Positions 22,259 through 30,970 are shown, numbered from the stretch's first letter. The stretch is DNA of 33,469 nucleotides from Deltaproteobacteria bacterium RBG_16_49_23 (GCA_001798855.1 MGQQ01000105.1:1-33469), one strand, 5' to 3'. The notes: generated from the letters alone by a model not told the origin. A program made the numbers and translations.

Positions 22259-22738
22259 TCACCTCAGCGAGTTTACCCCCGTCTTTTCCTCCCATCCTAT
22301 TCCGAATCTTTGATCGAAGAATTCTTTTAATTTTTCAAAAAGGCGCTTCCAGGCGGGCAGATACTCCAATTTCAATGCATCTTCAAGAAAAGGAAGAACC
22401 TCGCCGAGTTTCTCCTTGGGGAGGTAGGCGCGAGCTTTCATCTCAAAGGAACGTTTTAAAGCTTCCGGGCTCAGGGCATGGGCGGTCAGCATGGCGACAG
22501 GGAAATTGCGCTGGACAGCCATCTCCAGGAGGTCGAAACCTCGGACACCCATGATGTCGAGAATAACAAGATCATAGGTCCAGGAGACCATCTTCTCCAC
22601 GGCTTCCTGATAAGTGGCGGCCTTTTCAACCATGCAGTTTGAACATGACCCAGCGATTTCCTCTTCCAGAACCGTCAGAACATCGGGCTCATCGTCCACC
22701 GCCAGAATTCTCTTGCCATTTAGAATCGATTCTCTCAT
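22259..22738 (-). CDS. Stand-alone response-regulator receiver protein (paralogue 1)
   Basis: 159 residues from the ATG at 22738, preceded by AGGAGGGG; a longer upstream frame is less likely. The receiver domain has D15/D16 (ILAVDDEPD), phosphoacceptor D61 (LVILDIMGVRGFDLL), T85 (MLTAHAL) and K108 (AYLPKEK). A ~45-residue tail follows (LPFLEDALKLEYLPAWKRLF) without a known output domain; it is shared with the two other receivers of this island. It probably acts by protein contact or as a phosphate relay. It lies 30 bp after the next receiver gene. In the last residues the paralogues diverge, which suggests different partners. Confidence 0.88.
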   Translation of the reverse strand: MRESILNGKRILAVDDEPDVLTVLEEEIAGSCSNCMVEKAATYQEAVEKMVSWTYDLVILDIMGVRGFDLLEMAVQRNFPVAMLTAHALSPEALKRSFEMKARAYLPKEKLGEVLPFLEDALKLEYLPAWKRLFEKLKEFFDQRFGIGWEEKTGVNSLR

Positions 22739-22768
22739 GGTATCCCCTCCTTCTATTCTCAAATTTCC

Positions 22769-23272
22769 TTATTTTAAAGGCATCCTCCAGCTTGCCCATT
22801 CCTGCCAATTCAAACCCGTCTTCTTCTCCCAGTCCGATTCGAATTTAGTGTCGAAGAACCCCTTCAGTTTTTCATAAAGTCGTTTCCATCCCGGCACATA
22901 TTCGTAAGCCAATGCATCCTCAAGGAAAGGGACGACCTCGCCCAGTTTCTCCTTAGGAAGATAAGCGCGAGCCCCTAACTCTACCGACTTCTTTAGGGCC
23001 TCGGGCGATAAGGCATGAGCTGTCAGCATGACCACGCGGAGATCCCGACTTACAGCCAGATCCAAAAGATCGAACCCCCGGACTCCCATGATATCGAGGA
23101 TGACCAGGTCATAATTCTGGTTTTTCATGAGATCCTTCGCTGCCTCAAAGGAGGTTGCCTTATCAAACCTGCAACTTGGATAGACCCCGACAACTTCCTC
23201 CTCCAGAACCGCCAGAACATCAGGCTCATCGTCCACCGCCAGGATCCTCTTGCCGTTCAACACTGATTCCAT
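22769..23272 (-). CDS. Stand-alone response-regulator receiver protein (paralogue 2)
   Basis: 167 residues. Receiver motifs: D14/D15 (ILAVDDEPD), phosphoacceptor D60 (LVILDIMGVRGFDLL), T84 (MLTAHAL), K107 (AYLPKEK). The tail VVPFLEDALAYEYVPGWKRL is the same module as in paralogue 1, followed by a helical end with several Trp. A cysteine (C34) at the start of strand 2 is kept in all three paralogues. It is separated by 176 bp from the upstream histidine kinase, a natural donor. No DNA-binding domain. Confidence 0.9.
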   Translation of the reverse strand: MESVLNGKRILAVDDEPDVLAVLEEEVVGVYPSCRFDKATSFEAAKDLMKNQNYDLVILDIMGVRGFDLLDLAVSRDLRVVMLTAHALSPEALKKSVELGARAYLPKEKLGEVVPFLEDALAYEYVPGWKRLYEKLKGFFDTKFESDWEKKTGLNWQEWASWRMPLK

Positions 23273-23313
23273 ATCGCTTCCTCCTTTCTTCTTTTAATTA
23301 CGAGTCTTGGGTC

Positions 23314-23339
23314 GGTGGGTTCGCTTCGTTTAACCCACC
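23314..23339. repeat. GGTGGGTT inverted repeat
   Basis: GGTGGGTT and AACCCACC arms around CGCTTCGTTT, upstream of receiver paralogue 2. Nearby, short GCGCTATGC units recur (23385-23440). Probably a dispersed repeat. Confidence 0.5.
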
Positions 23340-23448
23340 CTACTCTTGTCTTCATTTTGTCTCTAAATTTAGGCCGTTACGCTATGCGCTATGCCCTACC
23401 TGTCCTCCGTAGCAGTTGCTGCGCAGGATGGATGCGCTATGCTATTTT

Positions 23449-24213
23449 CTAACGAAGGGGAGGGATCCGGATCATAAAAGATACCCCTGTTCCTGGTTTG
23501 CTTTTCAGTGTGATTTCTCCCCCCATCGCTTCCACAAGAGCCTTGACACCCGGAAGCCCAAGCCCAAGTCCAGGGATGTGGGCATGGCGCTCTAACCGAA
23601 CGAACCGATTAAAGATTTCATTTTGCTCCTCGAGAGGGATTCCCATCCCATCGTTTTCAACGATACCTATGAGGTCTTTATTGCCGCTGATCGAAACACT
23701 AACCCGGTTTTTACGGTACTTCAGCCCATTGCTGATGAGGTTCCGGAAAATCTGTTCTATCTTCTTCTGATCGTGGCAGAAAGGGGATTGGCAATACTTC
23801 CCGGCAATCTCGAAGAAAATCCCATGCCTTTTGAGAATACGGTTGAATTCCTTGGCGCCCTCAGCCTGGCAGAGATTTTCAGCCACCTGGGGAGAGGTTG
23901 CTTCCAGCGCCCCTATGAACGACTCTTTAAGCGCCTCTTCAATCAAAAAAAGATCCTTCTGAAACAATCCCTCTCCGGACTTAAAAATCTCAACCATCTC
24001 TTTAAGAAGGGTCTGGGCTTTGTGGGTATTCCTCCCGATGCGTTCTATGGCATGTCTCTGCCGGTCGCTCAGAACCCCATACCGCTCCTTTTGGAGAAGG
24101 TTTGAGGTGCTTGTTGCGACGATGGACAAAGGCCCCGTGAGGTCATGGATAAGCAAATCGATCAGTCTCTCTTTTTCAGTCAGGTCCTCAAGATGGTGTG
24201 TTTCTTTTATCAT
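23449..24213 (-). CDS. Soluble histidine kinase without sensor domain
   Basis: 254 residues. The H-box is at the very start, LIDLLIHDLTGPLSIV (H23), followed by a coiled dimerisation helix, then an ATPase domain with N-box NLISNGLKYR, G1 ENDGMGIP and G2 GLGLGLPGVKALVEAMGG. There is no membrane segment and no PAS/GAF domain; a ~60-residue insert with Cys pair (GKYCQSPFCHDQKK) lies before the N-box. With no sensor of its own it may take input from another protein, such as the large PDZ-GAF kinase upstream, and phosphorylate one of the receivers next door. Confidence 0.9.
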   Translation of the reverse strand: MIKETHHLEDLTEKERLIDLLIHDLTGPLSIVATSTSNLLQKERYGVLSDRQRHAIERIGRNTHKAQTLLKEMVEIFKSGEGLFQKDLFLIEEALKESFIGALEATSPQVAENLCQAEGAKEFNRILKRHGIFFEIAGKYCQSPFCHDQKKIEQIFRNLISNGLKYRKNRVSVSISGNKDLIGIVENDGMGIPLEEQNEIFNRFVRLERHAHIPGLGLGLPGVKALVEAMGGEITLKSKPGTGVSFMIRIPPLR

Positions 24214-24269
24214 GTTCGTTATCCCTGTGCGATCGATAGTGTCGTCCGGAGCTCACCCCCACCCTCACC

Positions 24270-24304
24270 CCTGCCTTCGCCGAAGCGGCTCCGCGCAGGC
24301 AGGC
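24270..24304. repeat. REP-like palindrome, copy 4
   Basis: CCTGCCTTCGCCGAAGCGGC then TCCGCGCAGGCAGGC; one base from copy 1. Outer stem CACCCTCACCC / GGGGGAGGG. Confidence 0.7.
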
Positions 24305-24465
24305 GTCGGAGGGGGAGGGATTTATTTAGAAAATTTCAAACATCTTTGGATAGGTTATGGCTGACCATACCACAGGACAAGTCACAGATCGGTCACAGAT
24401 TCGCCCTGAAGGAGAAAAAAATTAAAAAGGGAAACAATTTAACGCTTTGCAAAAACTGATCTAAT

Positions 24466-24640
24466 CCCCCTTCATCCCCCTTTGGTCTCCGACCCAGCTT
24501 CCGGCTCAGAAGAGCCTCTGGCTCGGAGAGAGCGGTCTCTGACCCGGAGGGCAAAAGGGGGAAATATTTTTACCTCCCTTTGGCCGCCGGCCCGTAAGGC
24601 CTCTGGCCCGGAGGGCAAAGGGAGGTGGGGAGGGATTTTA
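24466..24640. repeat. Two-hairpin element with inserts in both loops
   Basis: Outer ATCCCCCTTCA / GGGGAGGGATTTTAT. Hairpin 1 arms CCCCCTTTGG and CAAAAGGGGG hold a ~65-bp palindromic insert (TCCGACCCAGCTTCCGGCTC ... GACCCGGAGGG). Hairpin 2 arms CCTCCCTTTGG and CAAAGGGAGG hold a related ~35-bp insert (CCGCCGGCCCGTAAGGCCTC). The insert family is also in the 22018 copy. Confidence 0.65.
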
Positions 24641-24755
24641 TAAATTAATTTCAAACCGCAAGGAAAATGTAGGAAGGAGAAAGTGGACATGGATAAGGGA
24701 GGAAGAGATGGATGTAATGAAAAAAATCTTCTAAATCAAAAAGTTAAGTTAAACA

Positions 24756-25994
24756 TTAAGGTTTTTTATTTGTCTGCACTTGAACGCTTCCGGTCAGGGT
24801 CTTGTAAATGGCCTGGGTTTTCGGGGAAGGGTCGATCCCCAGAGATGAGGAGAGCGCTTTTTTACAGCGATGGTAGACCTTAATCGCTTCCGTCCACTGG
24901 CCGAGCTTGTAGTAACAGGTCATCAAATGTTGGTACAGTTCTTCGGCAAGGTCATCCGCATCGAGGGCTCTCTCGTAGTATTCAACGGCTTTTTCCCACT
25001 GTCCTGCCTCCTCAAGGTAATCGCCCAATCTCATGATGAGGCGGTGAAACTTTGTCCTCAACCGATCGCGATAAGGAGCCATCCAGGGATGGTCATCATC
25101 CATCGGGAGAAAGTGTCCTTTGTAGAAGTTAATCGCTTTTTCGGTAAATTCTATTATCTCAGATGAACCTGATCGCAACCGGCTTCCTTTCCATAGGTCT
25201 TCGGCCATCTCATAAATCCGTTCAAACGCCCATGCATCCACCCAGCAGTGACGACGTTCCAGGGTAGCCGTTTTTCCATGCACGCGGATCGCTTTTTCGA
25301 GTCCCAATAACTGACGCAGGCGGGAAAGGGTGGTTGTGAAAGCGCTATGGGCGGCATCGCCATCGGAATCAGGCCAGAGGAGATCAAGGAGCTGCTCCTC
25401 CCTGACCTCCTTTCCCCCCAGCGCTATCAGGGCTTTGAGTAACAGGAGAGGTCTCCGCTGGACCTTTCCTGTGAATTTGATAGGCTCTCTATCCTTGATG
25501 ATTTCAAATTGTCCGAGGGTGTAGATCGCTAATTGCCATGGCCAGGTTTCTGAATCGATCGACCAGGTCTCGGGAAAAAGATCATTCCTTCGGACAAGCC
25601 TCTTCCACATAGGCATGTAATCAAATTTTAAGACCTCTTCAAGAAAAGGAACCACTTCGCCCATTTTTTCCTTAGGAAGATAGGCCCTGGCTTTCAACTC
25701 AAAAGACCGCTTCAAGGCTTCAAGGTTCAGGGCATGGGCTGTCAGCATGACCACTTTGAAATTGCGTTGGGCCGCCAGAGCCAGGAGGTCGAAACCCCGG
25801 ACACCCATGATGTCGAGAATAACCAGATCGTAGGTCTGGGATTCCAGTAGTTTGACCGCCGCCTCATAGGTCGTGGCTTTGTCAAACTGGCAGGTTGGGC
25901 AGGCGTCAAGGATATCTTCTTCCAGAACTTCAAGGATATCCTCTTCATCATCAACCGCCAATATCCTTTTTTCGTAAAGAGCCGACTCCTTCAT
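24756..25994 (-). CDS. Receiver-winged helix-BTAD transcriptional regulator
   Basis: 412 residues from the ATG at 25994 (AGGAA 7 nt upstream; an in-frame GTG at 26012 is less likely because the two paralogues also begin M-x-E-S). The receiver (9-125) has D15/D16, D61, T85, K108 and is a close paralogue of the two stand-alone receivers, including the tail VVPFLEEVLKFDYMPMWKRL. Then follow an OmpR/SARP-type winged helix (LAIYTLGQFEIIKDREPIKF ... LLDLLWPDSDGDAAHSAF) and a BTAD tetratricopeptide-like domain (about 255-405; AGQWEKAVEYYERALDADDL). This architecture binds promoters directly, so it is probably the output of the island. 206 bp of repeats separate it from the kinase gene upstream. Confidence 0.92.
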   Translation of the reverse strand: MKESALYEKRILAVDDEEDILEVLEEDILDACPTCQFDKATTYEAAVKLLESQTYDLVILDIMGVRGFDLLALAAQRNFKVVMLTAHALNLEALKRSFELKARAYLPKEKMGEVVPFLEEVLKFDYMPMWKRLVRRNDLFPETWSIDSETWPWQLAIYTLGQFEIIKDREPIKFTGKVQRRPLLLLKALIALGGKEVREEQLLDLLWPDSDGDAAHSAFTTTLSRLRQLLGLEKAIRVHGKTATLERRHCWVDAWAFERIYEMAEDLWKGSRLRSGSSEIIEFTEKAINFYKGHFLPMDDDHPWMAPYRDRLRTKFHRLIMRLGDYLEEAGQWEKAVEYYERALDADDLAEELYQHLMTCYYKLGQWTEAIKVYHRCKKALSSSLGIDPSPKTQAIYKTLTGSVQVQTNKKP

Positions 25995-26069
25995 CTGAAG
26001 ATTCCTAAGCACAGATTACCATAAATACGCTAACGTATTTTTGAACCACATTTGAAGGTCCTTCGTCAG

Positions 26070-26152
26070 AAAAATCCCCCCTCACCCCCCTTTGATAAAG
26101 GGGGGAAATTGTTCTCCTCCCTTTTGTAAAGGGAGGTAGGGAGGGATTTAAC
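26070..26152. repeat. Two-hairpin C/G-rich element, compact copy
   Basis: The simplest copy: ATCCCCCCTCA, CCCCCCTTTGATAAAGGGGGG, a spacer, CCTCCCTTTTGTAAAGGGAGG, TAGGGAGGGATTTAA. Outer arms pair, giving a three-stem junction. Confidence 0.75.
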
Positions 26153-26218
26153 GGGGGAATTTCATACGTTACCTTATTTAAGAAATAGACCACTAAGGAC
26201 TCCCGTTCATCCATGTAT

Positions 26219-28807
26219 TCATGGGAATAGGGTTGATTTACCATAATTCCTTTTTTCTTCCATGGGAAAAGTCACACAAAAGATGGACCCCCCTGAAGAG
26301 AGGCAGTCTTTCGTCTCTTGACAATGAGGGCACAGAGAGATTCTTCCCGGGCATAGATCCTTGTCTTTGGAAAGAAAGAGGCACCGCTGAGTGGCCACCG
26401 AGATATCGAAACCGAAGCGCTGGCCATAGACCTTCAATTTAAGAAGGTCAAGGCCTTTTCCCCCTGCGCCGAAATCGTAAGGTTTTTTAGATGCATAAAG
26501 CTCCGCGCTCTGAGTATGGAAGAGTCCGTCAAAGAGATGCCTCTGATTTTCATCGGTGATGCCGATTCCAAAATCCTGAACCTTAAGCTCAATCCACTGG
26601 GCCTTCTGCTCCCATTTCAGCCGGATCATTCCCTCATCGGGGGTATTCTCAATCGCATTGCTGAGCAGTCCTTCCAGAATATCTTCAAGGATTTTTGGAA
26701 CCACGAAGACGGTGAGATTTCTCTCCCCATCGAGATGAATCCGGATGTCCCGGTAACTGGCCCGCTGTTTTGCTTTCTCCAGGGCTTTTTCAGCGAAAGA
26801 GAAGAGGAGAACATCCTCTTCTTCCAGCTCCTGGTAGGCGTGAATGATCTCATTCGTCTCCCTCTGGATCTCCAGGAGACGATGAAGTTGTCTCTCCAGG
26901 GTTTCAAATGATTTTTCGCCTGCTCCGGGATCACTTTGCATCTCGAGCTTCCGTTTCAAGATGCGAATACTCCCCTGGATCACAGAGAGGGGCGTTTTTA
27001 ATTCATGAGAGAGATGATCAAGGGCGATGGTCTTTGCCCGATTGAGCCGCTCCAGTTCTTTTCGCGAGCTTTCCAGAGCCTCGATGCGGGCCTGATAGAG
27101 CCTGACATTCTCGATGGCCAGAGCCGCTTGATTGGCCAATGTCTTCAGAAGGTTGATATCCTGTTTCTGGTAGAATTTTCCCGATTTCTTATTTCCGAGA
27201 GACATCAGTCCGATGAGGCGCTCCTCGAAGATCAGGGGAATGATGACAGCGGCCTCGAGCCGATCAAAGGTCCTTTTACACATCTCTTTTTCTCTTTCAA
27301 AGAGAGGATCTTCTTCAATATCGTACTGGGTCACTTCTTTCCTTCTCACTTCGAGTTTCTGAATCAGGGGATCGTCCGTCGGCAATTTCAATTGTACGGA
27401 ATCGGCGATGCATTCATAAAACGGCTCCTTCGGGTTCAATGCCAGGACAAGACTTTTTTCAGCAAAGAGGACACCCGAGGCGATTCCCAGCATCTTCTTC
27501 CCAATTTGATCGAGACTCAGCAGAGAGCGCATGGCCTCGCTGATCCGCTGGACCGTCTCCTGATAATCGTATTCGAGGCGGTAAAAGATTCGGTCAATAA
27601 ATTGTTGGATCCGGTTGCGAGCCAAGTTGAAAAAGAAGAGAACGCCCAGGGTAAAAATGATGGGGAAGGCGGCAGTCCCTAAAAACTCGACCTTTCCAAA
27701 GATGAGCGGGGGCCCAAGGGCGAATAAGGTATAGAGGGCCGCAATTCCAATCGTTGCGAGGACATATCCAAAGGTGCGTCTGATCGTATTATCAATATCG
27801 AACAGATTGTGTTTGACAAGGGAGTAAGCAATGCAACATGGGAACGCTAATAGAAAAGGAAGGTGATAATTAAAGTTGGGAACAAGATAGATATGAAAAA
27901 GAGCGTTGATCAACGCATCGGAGATGTAGACCATTGAGGAAATTGCAACTCCCAGAAGGATCATCTTAGACCGGAGCCTAACCATCGGAGAAAGGGATCT
28001 GAGCCAGAGTTGCAGATTTGAAAAGATAAATATGAGCGCGGCAAGCGTTAAATAAGCGATGAGAAGAATAAACCATTTCTTTGGGACATCGAGGAGTTCT
28101 GTAACCGTGCTTCGGACGATCAAAAAAAGAATCGCCGAGGCAAGGTAAGGGAGGAGTTGGGCGTAAGGGTATTTTTTGAAAATGTTACGTTCTTCTGGAA
28201 AGGCCATGGCCAGGTGGATCATCAGTGTGGGTGCGAACGCATACAGAAAGATATGGATCGTTCCAAGCCATTTGGGTGTCATAGGGCCTATTTTGAAAAT
28301 AAATGTGAGCAGGAGTCCCATGGCCGTGGTGGAAATAAAAAAGATCCAAGTCGTTCTTCGATAGGGCTTCATGAGAAAGGCTAATATTCCGATAAAGATG
28401 TAGCAGAGTCCCGCAAAGTATGGGAGGCCGCTCATGACGAAAGCCCTTTGGATTCCTATCGGGATGTTTGTGACGGTGGCCTCGTATTGCCGGCCTTTTC
28501 TTTCCAGGAGATAGATATTTTTAGACCCTATTTCCAGATGTAAAGCGGCACGGAACTCTTTCATATTTAAAAAGGTGTTCCCATTCACCTTCAGGATAAG
28601 ATCTCCCACTTCAATCCCCGCTTTACGGCCAATCTCAGTGACAATACCCACAACTCTAATCCCCGTGGCGCTACGGACGTAAAAACCTCGATCCGGCAGG
28701 TTTCCCCAGGTGATAATGTTATAAAGATAGAGCAGGGTGATCGCGAGGGTGATCGTGAGCAAGCTAAAAAACGCGATTCGGGAGAAAATCTTTTCTTTCG
28801 CAGTCAT
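26219..28807 (-). CDS. Membrane histidine kinase: PDZ, 7TM-like region, GAF, HisKA, ATPase with Cys-rich insert
   Basis: 862 residues. TM helix (12-32), an extracytoplasmic PDZ-like domain (about 48-105; GIEVGDLILKVNG), about eight TM helices (125-395), a GAF domain (about 430-585; AAVIIPLIFEERLIGLMSLG), the H-box DHLSHELKTPLSVI (H601), and an ATPase domain with N-box LLSNAIENTPDEG, G1 QDFGIGI and G2 GAGGKGLDLLKLK. Late in the ATPase domain lies a Cys-rich insert: C809, C819 (LCPGRISLCPHC: C819, C826, C829), C835 and C844. It may bind zinc or an Fe-S cluster and give the kinase a second input. PDZ suggests sensing of envelope protein ends. Starts 42 bp after the CLCA-like gene, with GAGGG ahead. 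Confidence 0.9.
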   Translation of the reverse strand: MTAKEKIFSRIAFFSLLTITLAITLLYLYNIITWGNLPDRGFYVRSATGIRVVGIVTEIGRKAGIEVGDLILKVNGNTFLNMKEFRAALHLEIGSKNIYLLERKGRQYEATVTNIPIGIQRAFVMSGLPYFAGLCYIFIGILAFLMKPYRRTTWIFFISTTAMGLLLTFIFKIGPMTPKWLGTIHIFLYAFAPTLMIHLAMAFPEERNIFKKYPYAQLLPYLASAILFLIVRSTVTELLDVPKKWFILLIAYLTLAALIFIFSNLQLWLRSLSPMVRLRSKMILLGVAISSMVYISDALINALFHIYLVPNFNYHLPFLLAFPCCIAYSLVKHNLFDIDNTIRRTFGYVLATIGIAALYTLFALGPPLIFGKVEFLGTAAFPIIFTLGVLFFFNLARNRIQQFIDRIFYRLEYDYQETVQRISEAMRSLLSLDQIGKKMLGIASGVLFAEKSLVLALNPKEPFYECIADSVQLKLPTDDPLIQKLEVRRKEVTQYDIEEDPLFEREKEMCKRTFDRLEAAVIIPLIFEERLIGLMSLGNKKSGKFYQKQDINLLKTLANQAALAIENVRLYQARIEALESSRKELERLNRAKTIALDHLSHELKTPLSVIQGSIRILKRKLEMQSDPGAGEKSFETLERQLHRLLEIQRETNEIIHAYQELEEEDVLLFSFAEKALEKAKQRASYRDIRIHLDGERNLTVFVVPKILEDILEGLLSNAIENTPDEGMIRLKWEQKAQWIELKVQDFGIGITDENQRHLFDGLFHTQSAELYASKKPYDFGAGGKGLDLLKLKVYGQRFGFDISVATQRCLFLSKDKDLCPGRISLCPHCQETKDCLSSGGSIFCVTFPMEEKRNYGKSTLFP

Positions 28808-28849
28808 CTTTTTCCCTCACTATTGATCGGCAGTGCTTAAGAAAAAGAT

Positions 28850-30895
28850 CTATAAAACTTTTTCCGTACGGGGTGGCTTGACTTCTTTTCGCCCCACGGA
28901 GAAAGAACACCTGGCGGCTCTGATAAATGGCGGAACCGGTGAAGGCTTCCACTCAGGAGCTCTCTCATCAGGGGTTGCAGTGATGCCCTCCCTATTATTG
29001 ATGACCAGTTCCGCACGGTATGTCCCCAATGCTTCGGTGTCGCTAAAGAGCATGCCGTAGACACCGTCATTCGCCCGCTCATCACCATGTCCTTTCCAGT
29101 TGCCATCATCGTATAGCTTAACCTCAACCAATTTCCCATCCGGTTTTCGAACGATTCCGGAAACACCCGCATTGGCTACGGAGACGCCCCCCGCGTGAAC
29201 AAAGGCCTGAAGAATGGCTTTCTCTCCGGGTTTGTAAAAGGCTTGCCTTGGAGAAACTCGGCAAGAGAGCCCCGGGGTCCGGATCATGGCTTGAACGGTA
29301 TAACGGATCTGTTTGTGACCGGTTTCTATCTTCTTTTTAGCAGTGACGGTCATCTTCCATAGGCCGGTTTGTGGCTTTTTTATTCTGTAGAAGGTGTAGT
29401 GTTTTTTCGAAACATATTCTACACCGGACGTTCCATGTCCAATCATAGAGCCATCCGGCTGTTTCAATCTTAATTCAAGGCTATCAGGACCATCAGGCCA
29501 ATGCAGCACAAAAATTTCTTCGTTAGTGAAACTGTCAACGAATATACCGTGCTCCCGGGAAGCCCCCAGCTCCAGTTGTCCCGTCGCCTCAGGATAAGAC
29601 CCCATGGCCCTTATTTCAGCGGAGTAATTCGCATAGATGGCCGGAAGCTCGGCGGCGTTCAGGGCATGGGTATACGATCCTCCTGTCTGATGGCTGATAT
29701 CAAGCAATGTCCCTTCGTCCAGAGGATAGGCAGGATGAGCAGGGTCTCCAAGGCCAATGGTGAATACCTGAACATCGCGGTCAATCAAATCCGGAAGAAC
29801 GTCCAATGGAGTCTCTGATCCAAAGTTATGCACGCCGTCAGAGAGAAGGATAATCGCTTCATCCACGTTAGCATCCGGAGACACCGTTCCCTGTCCTGTG
29901 ATTTCATTGAGAGAGTGTCTCAGGCCATCGCCCAAAGCGGTCATGTTTTCCAAGCGGATAGCGTTGATCGCATTAATCGCTTCGGTTCTTGTATCCGGAG
30001 TTATTGTTACATCGTGCATGGGGTAGTCGGAAATGGCCGTGTTCGAAAAGGAGACCACGCCAATTGCCTCTCCCACATCGTACTCGCAAAGGTCAACAAA
30101 AAGGGAGGCGGCTTCCTTGGCTAATCGTTCTTTATCGTCCACACTCATGCTGTAAGAACGATCAAGCGCTAAGGCTAACCGTAGGTGGTCACCGATGTTT
30201 ACCCAGAGGAGGTTTTTCCACCCCGGTGGCTCCTTGGAGTCTACTCCAGCAGGAATTCTTAATCCGAGACCGTAGTGGCTGTTACAATGATTGAATATCT
30301 CTTCCCAGCACGACATTTGGTTGATATTCTCCTGGCGATTCATCGGATTCGTGATATGAGCAGTGGAAAGTTGAGCATTTGTTGGAGTGCACCATTCCGT
30401 CCGATGATGTTTTGGACAACTCCATGTGCCCCCGTCCATGATGCAAGCGATCACGCTGTTTAGCGACACACAGTAAGCGCCGAGATACTGACCATCGTCA
30501 TATTCATCATGAAGGTTAAAGACATAGTGGCCCAATTCATGGACGATTCCAAACTGCCCTATTTCAATGCCCCACGGGCCATCGTGATTTGTGAACTGGT
30601 GTGTCCCGGCATGGAGTGTTATATGCGTGTCAGGGATTCCAAGAACACCAAAACCGGAAGAGTCTGCCCCACCCGTACCATTCAGGACCCATACATCAGC
30701 CTTACTCTGAAAGGCAGTGTTTGTTGATACCCTTACCGTGCCGATACACATCTGTCCGTCCGTAGAGTTGAAGAGTAATTTCGATGCCTCTTCGAAAGCC
30801 TTCTTCATAATGGTCAAATCTGATGGAGTGTAAGCATAATAAAGGTTGAGATTCAAAAGGTTTGGAGTTCCCCTGCTCATCTTTCCTGAACCCAT
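28850..30895 (-). CDS. CLCA-like metalloprotease/VWA protein
   Basis: 681 residues from the ATG at 30895 (AGGGAGG 5 nt upstream; an in-frame start 33 bp further up lacks this). The N-terminal part carries the zinc motif IVHELGHYVFNLHDEYDDG (H119, E120, H123, then H129-D130-E131), the HExxH...DEY pattern of CLCA proteins, in a Cys-rich region. A VWA domain follows (about 237-430) with MIDAS residues D245, S247, S249 (DRSYS), T319 and LLSDGVHNFG. The C-terminal part has CLCA-type beta domains: IFVLHWPDGPDSLELRL and YDDGNWKGHGDERANDGVYG. Animal CLCA proteins cleave themselves and modulate channels. No signal peptide is seen, which is odd for such a protein. It lies between lnt and the PDZ-kinase, possibly one operon. 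Confidence 0.82.
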   Translation of the reverse strand: MGSGKMSRGTPNLLNLNLYYAYTPSDLTIMKKAFEEASKLLFNSTDGQMCIGTVRVSTNTAFQSKADVWVLNGTGGADSSGFGVLGIPDTHITLHAGTHQFTNHDGPWGIEIGQFGIVHELGHYVFNLHDEYDDGQYLGAYCVSLNSVIACIMDGGTWSCPKHHRTEWCTPTNAQLSTAHITNPMNRQENINQMSCWEEIFNHCNSHYGLGLRIPAGVDSKEPPGWKNLLWVNIGDHLRLALALDRSYSMSVDDKERLAKEAASLFVDLCEYDVGEAIGVVSFSNTAISDYPMHDVTITPDTRTEAINAINAIRLENMTALGDGLRHSLNEITGQGTVSPDANVDEAIILLSDGVHNFGSETPLDVLPDLIDRDVQVFTIGLGDPAHPAYPLDEGTLLDISHQTGGSYTHALNAAELPAIYANYSAEIRAMGSYPEATGQLELGASREHGIFVDSFTNEEIFVLHWPDGPDSLELRLKQPDGSMIGHGTSGVEYVSKKHYTFYRIKKPQTGLWKMTVTAKKKIETGHKQIRYTVQAMIRTPGLSCRVSPRQAFYKPGEKAILQAFVHAGGVSVANAGVSGIVRKPDGKLVEVKLYDDGNWKGHGDERANDGVYGMLFSDTEALGTYRAELVINNREGITATPDERAPEWKPSPVPPFIRAARCSFSVGRKEVKPPRTEKVL

Positions 30896-30970
30896 TTTAG
30901 CCTCCCTGGGGTTAGGTATGATGCCCACCCCATATAGAGTCCCTTACAGACATTCGAAGCTTACAATGTT

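Larger units (their letters stand above)
24214..24755. other. Intergenic repeats, no gene
   Basis: Holds REP-like copy 4 (24270-24304) inside a longer C-rich/G-rich stem, then a large two-hairpin element (24466-24640) with palindromic inserts in both loops, then ~110 bp of AT-rich DNA before the BTAD gene stop. No credible gene. Confidence 0.65.
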
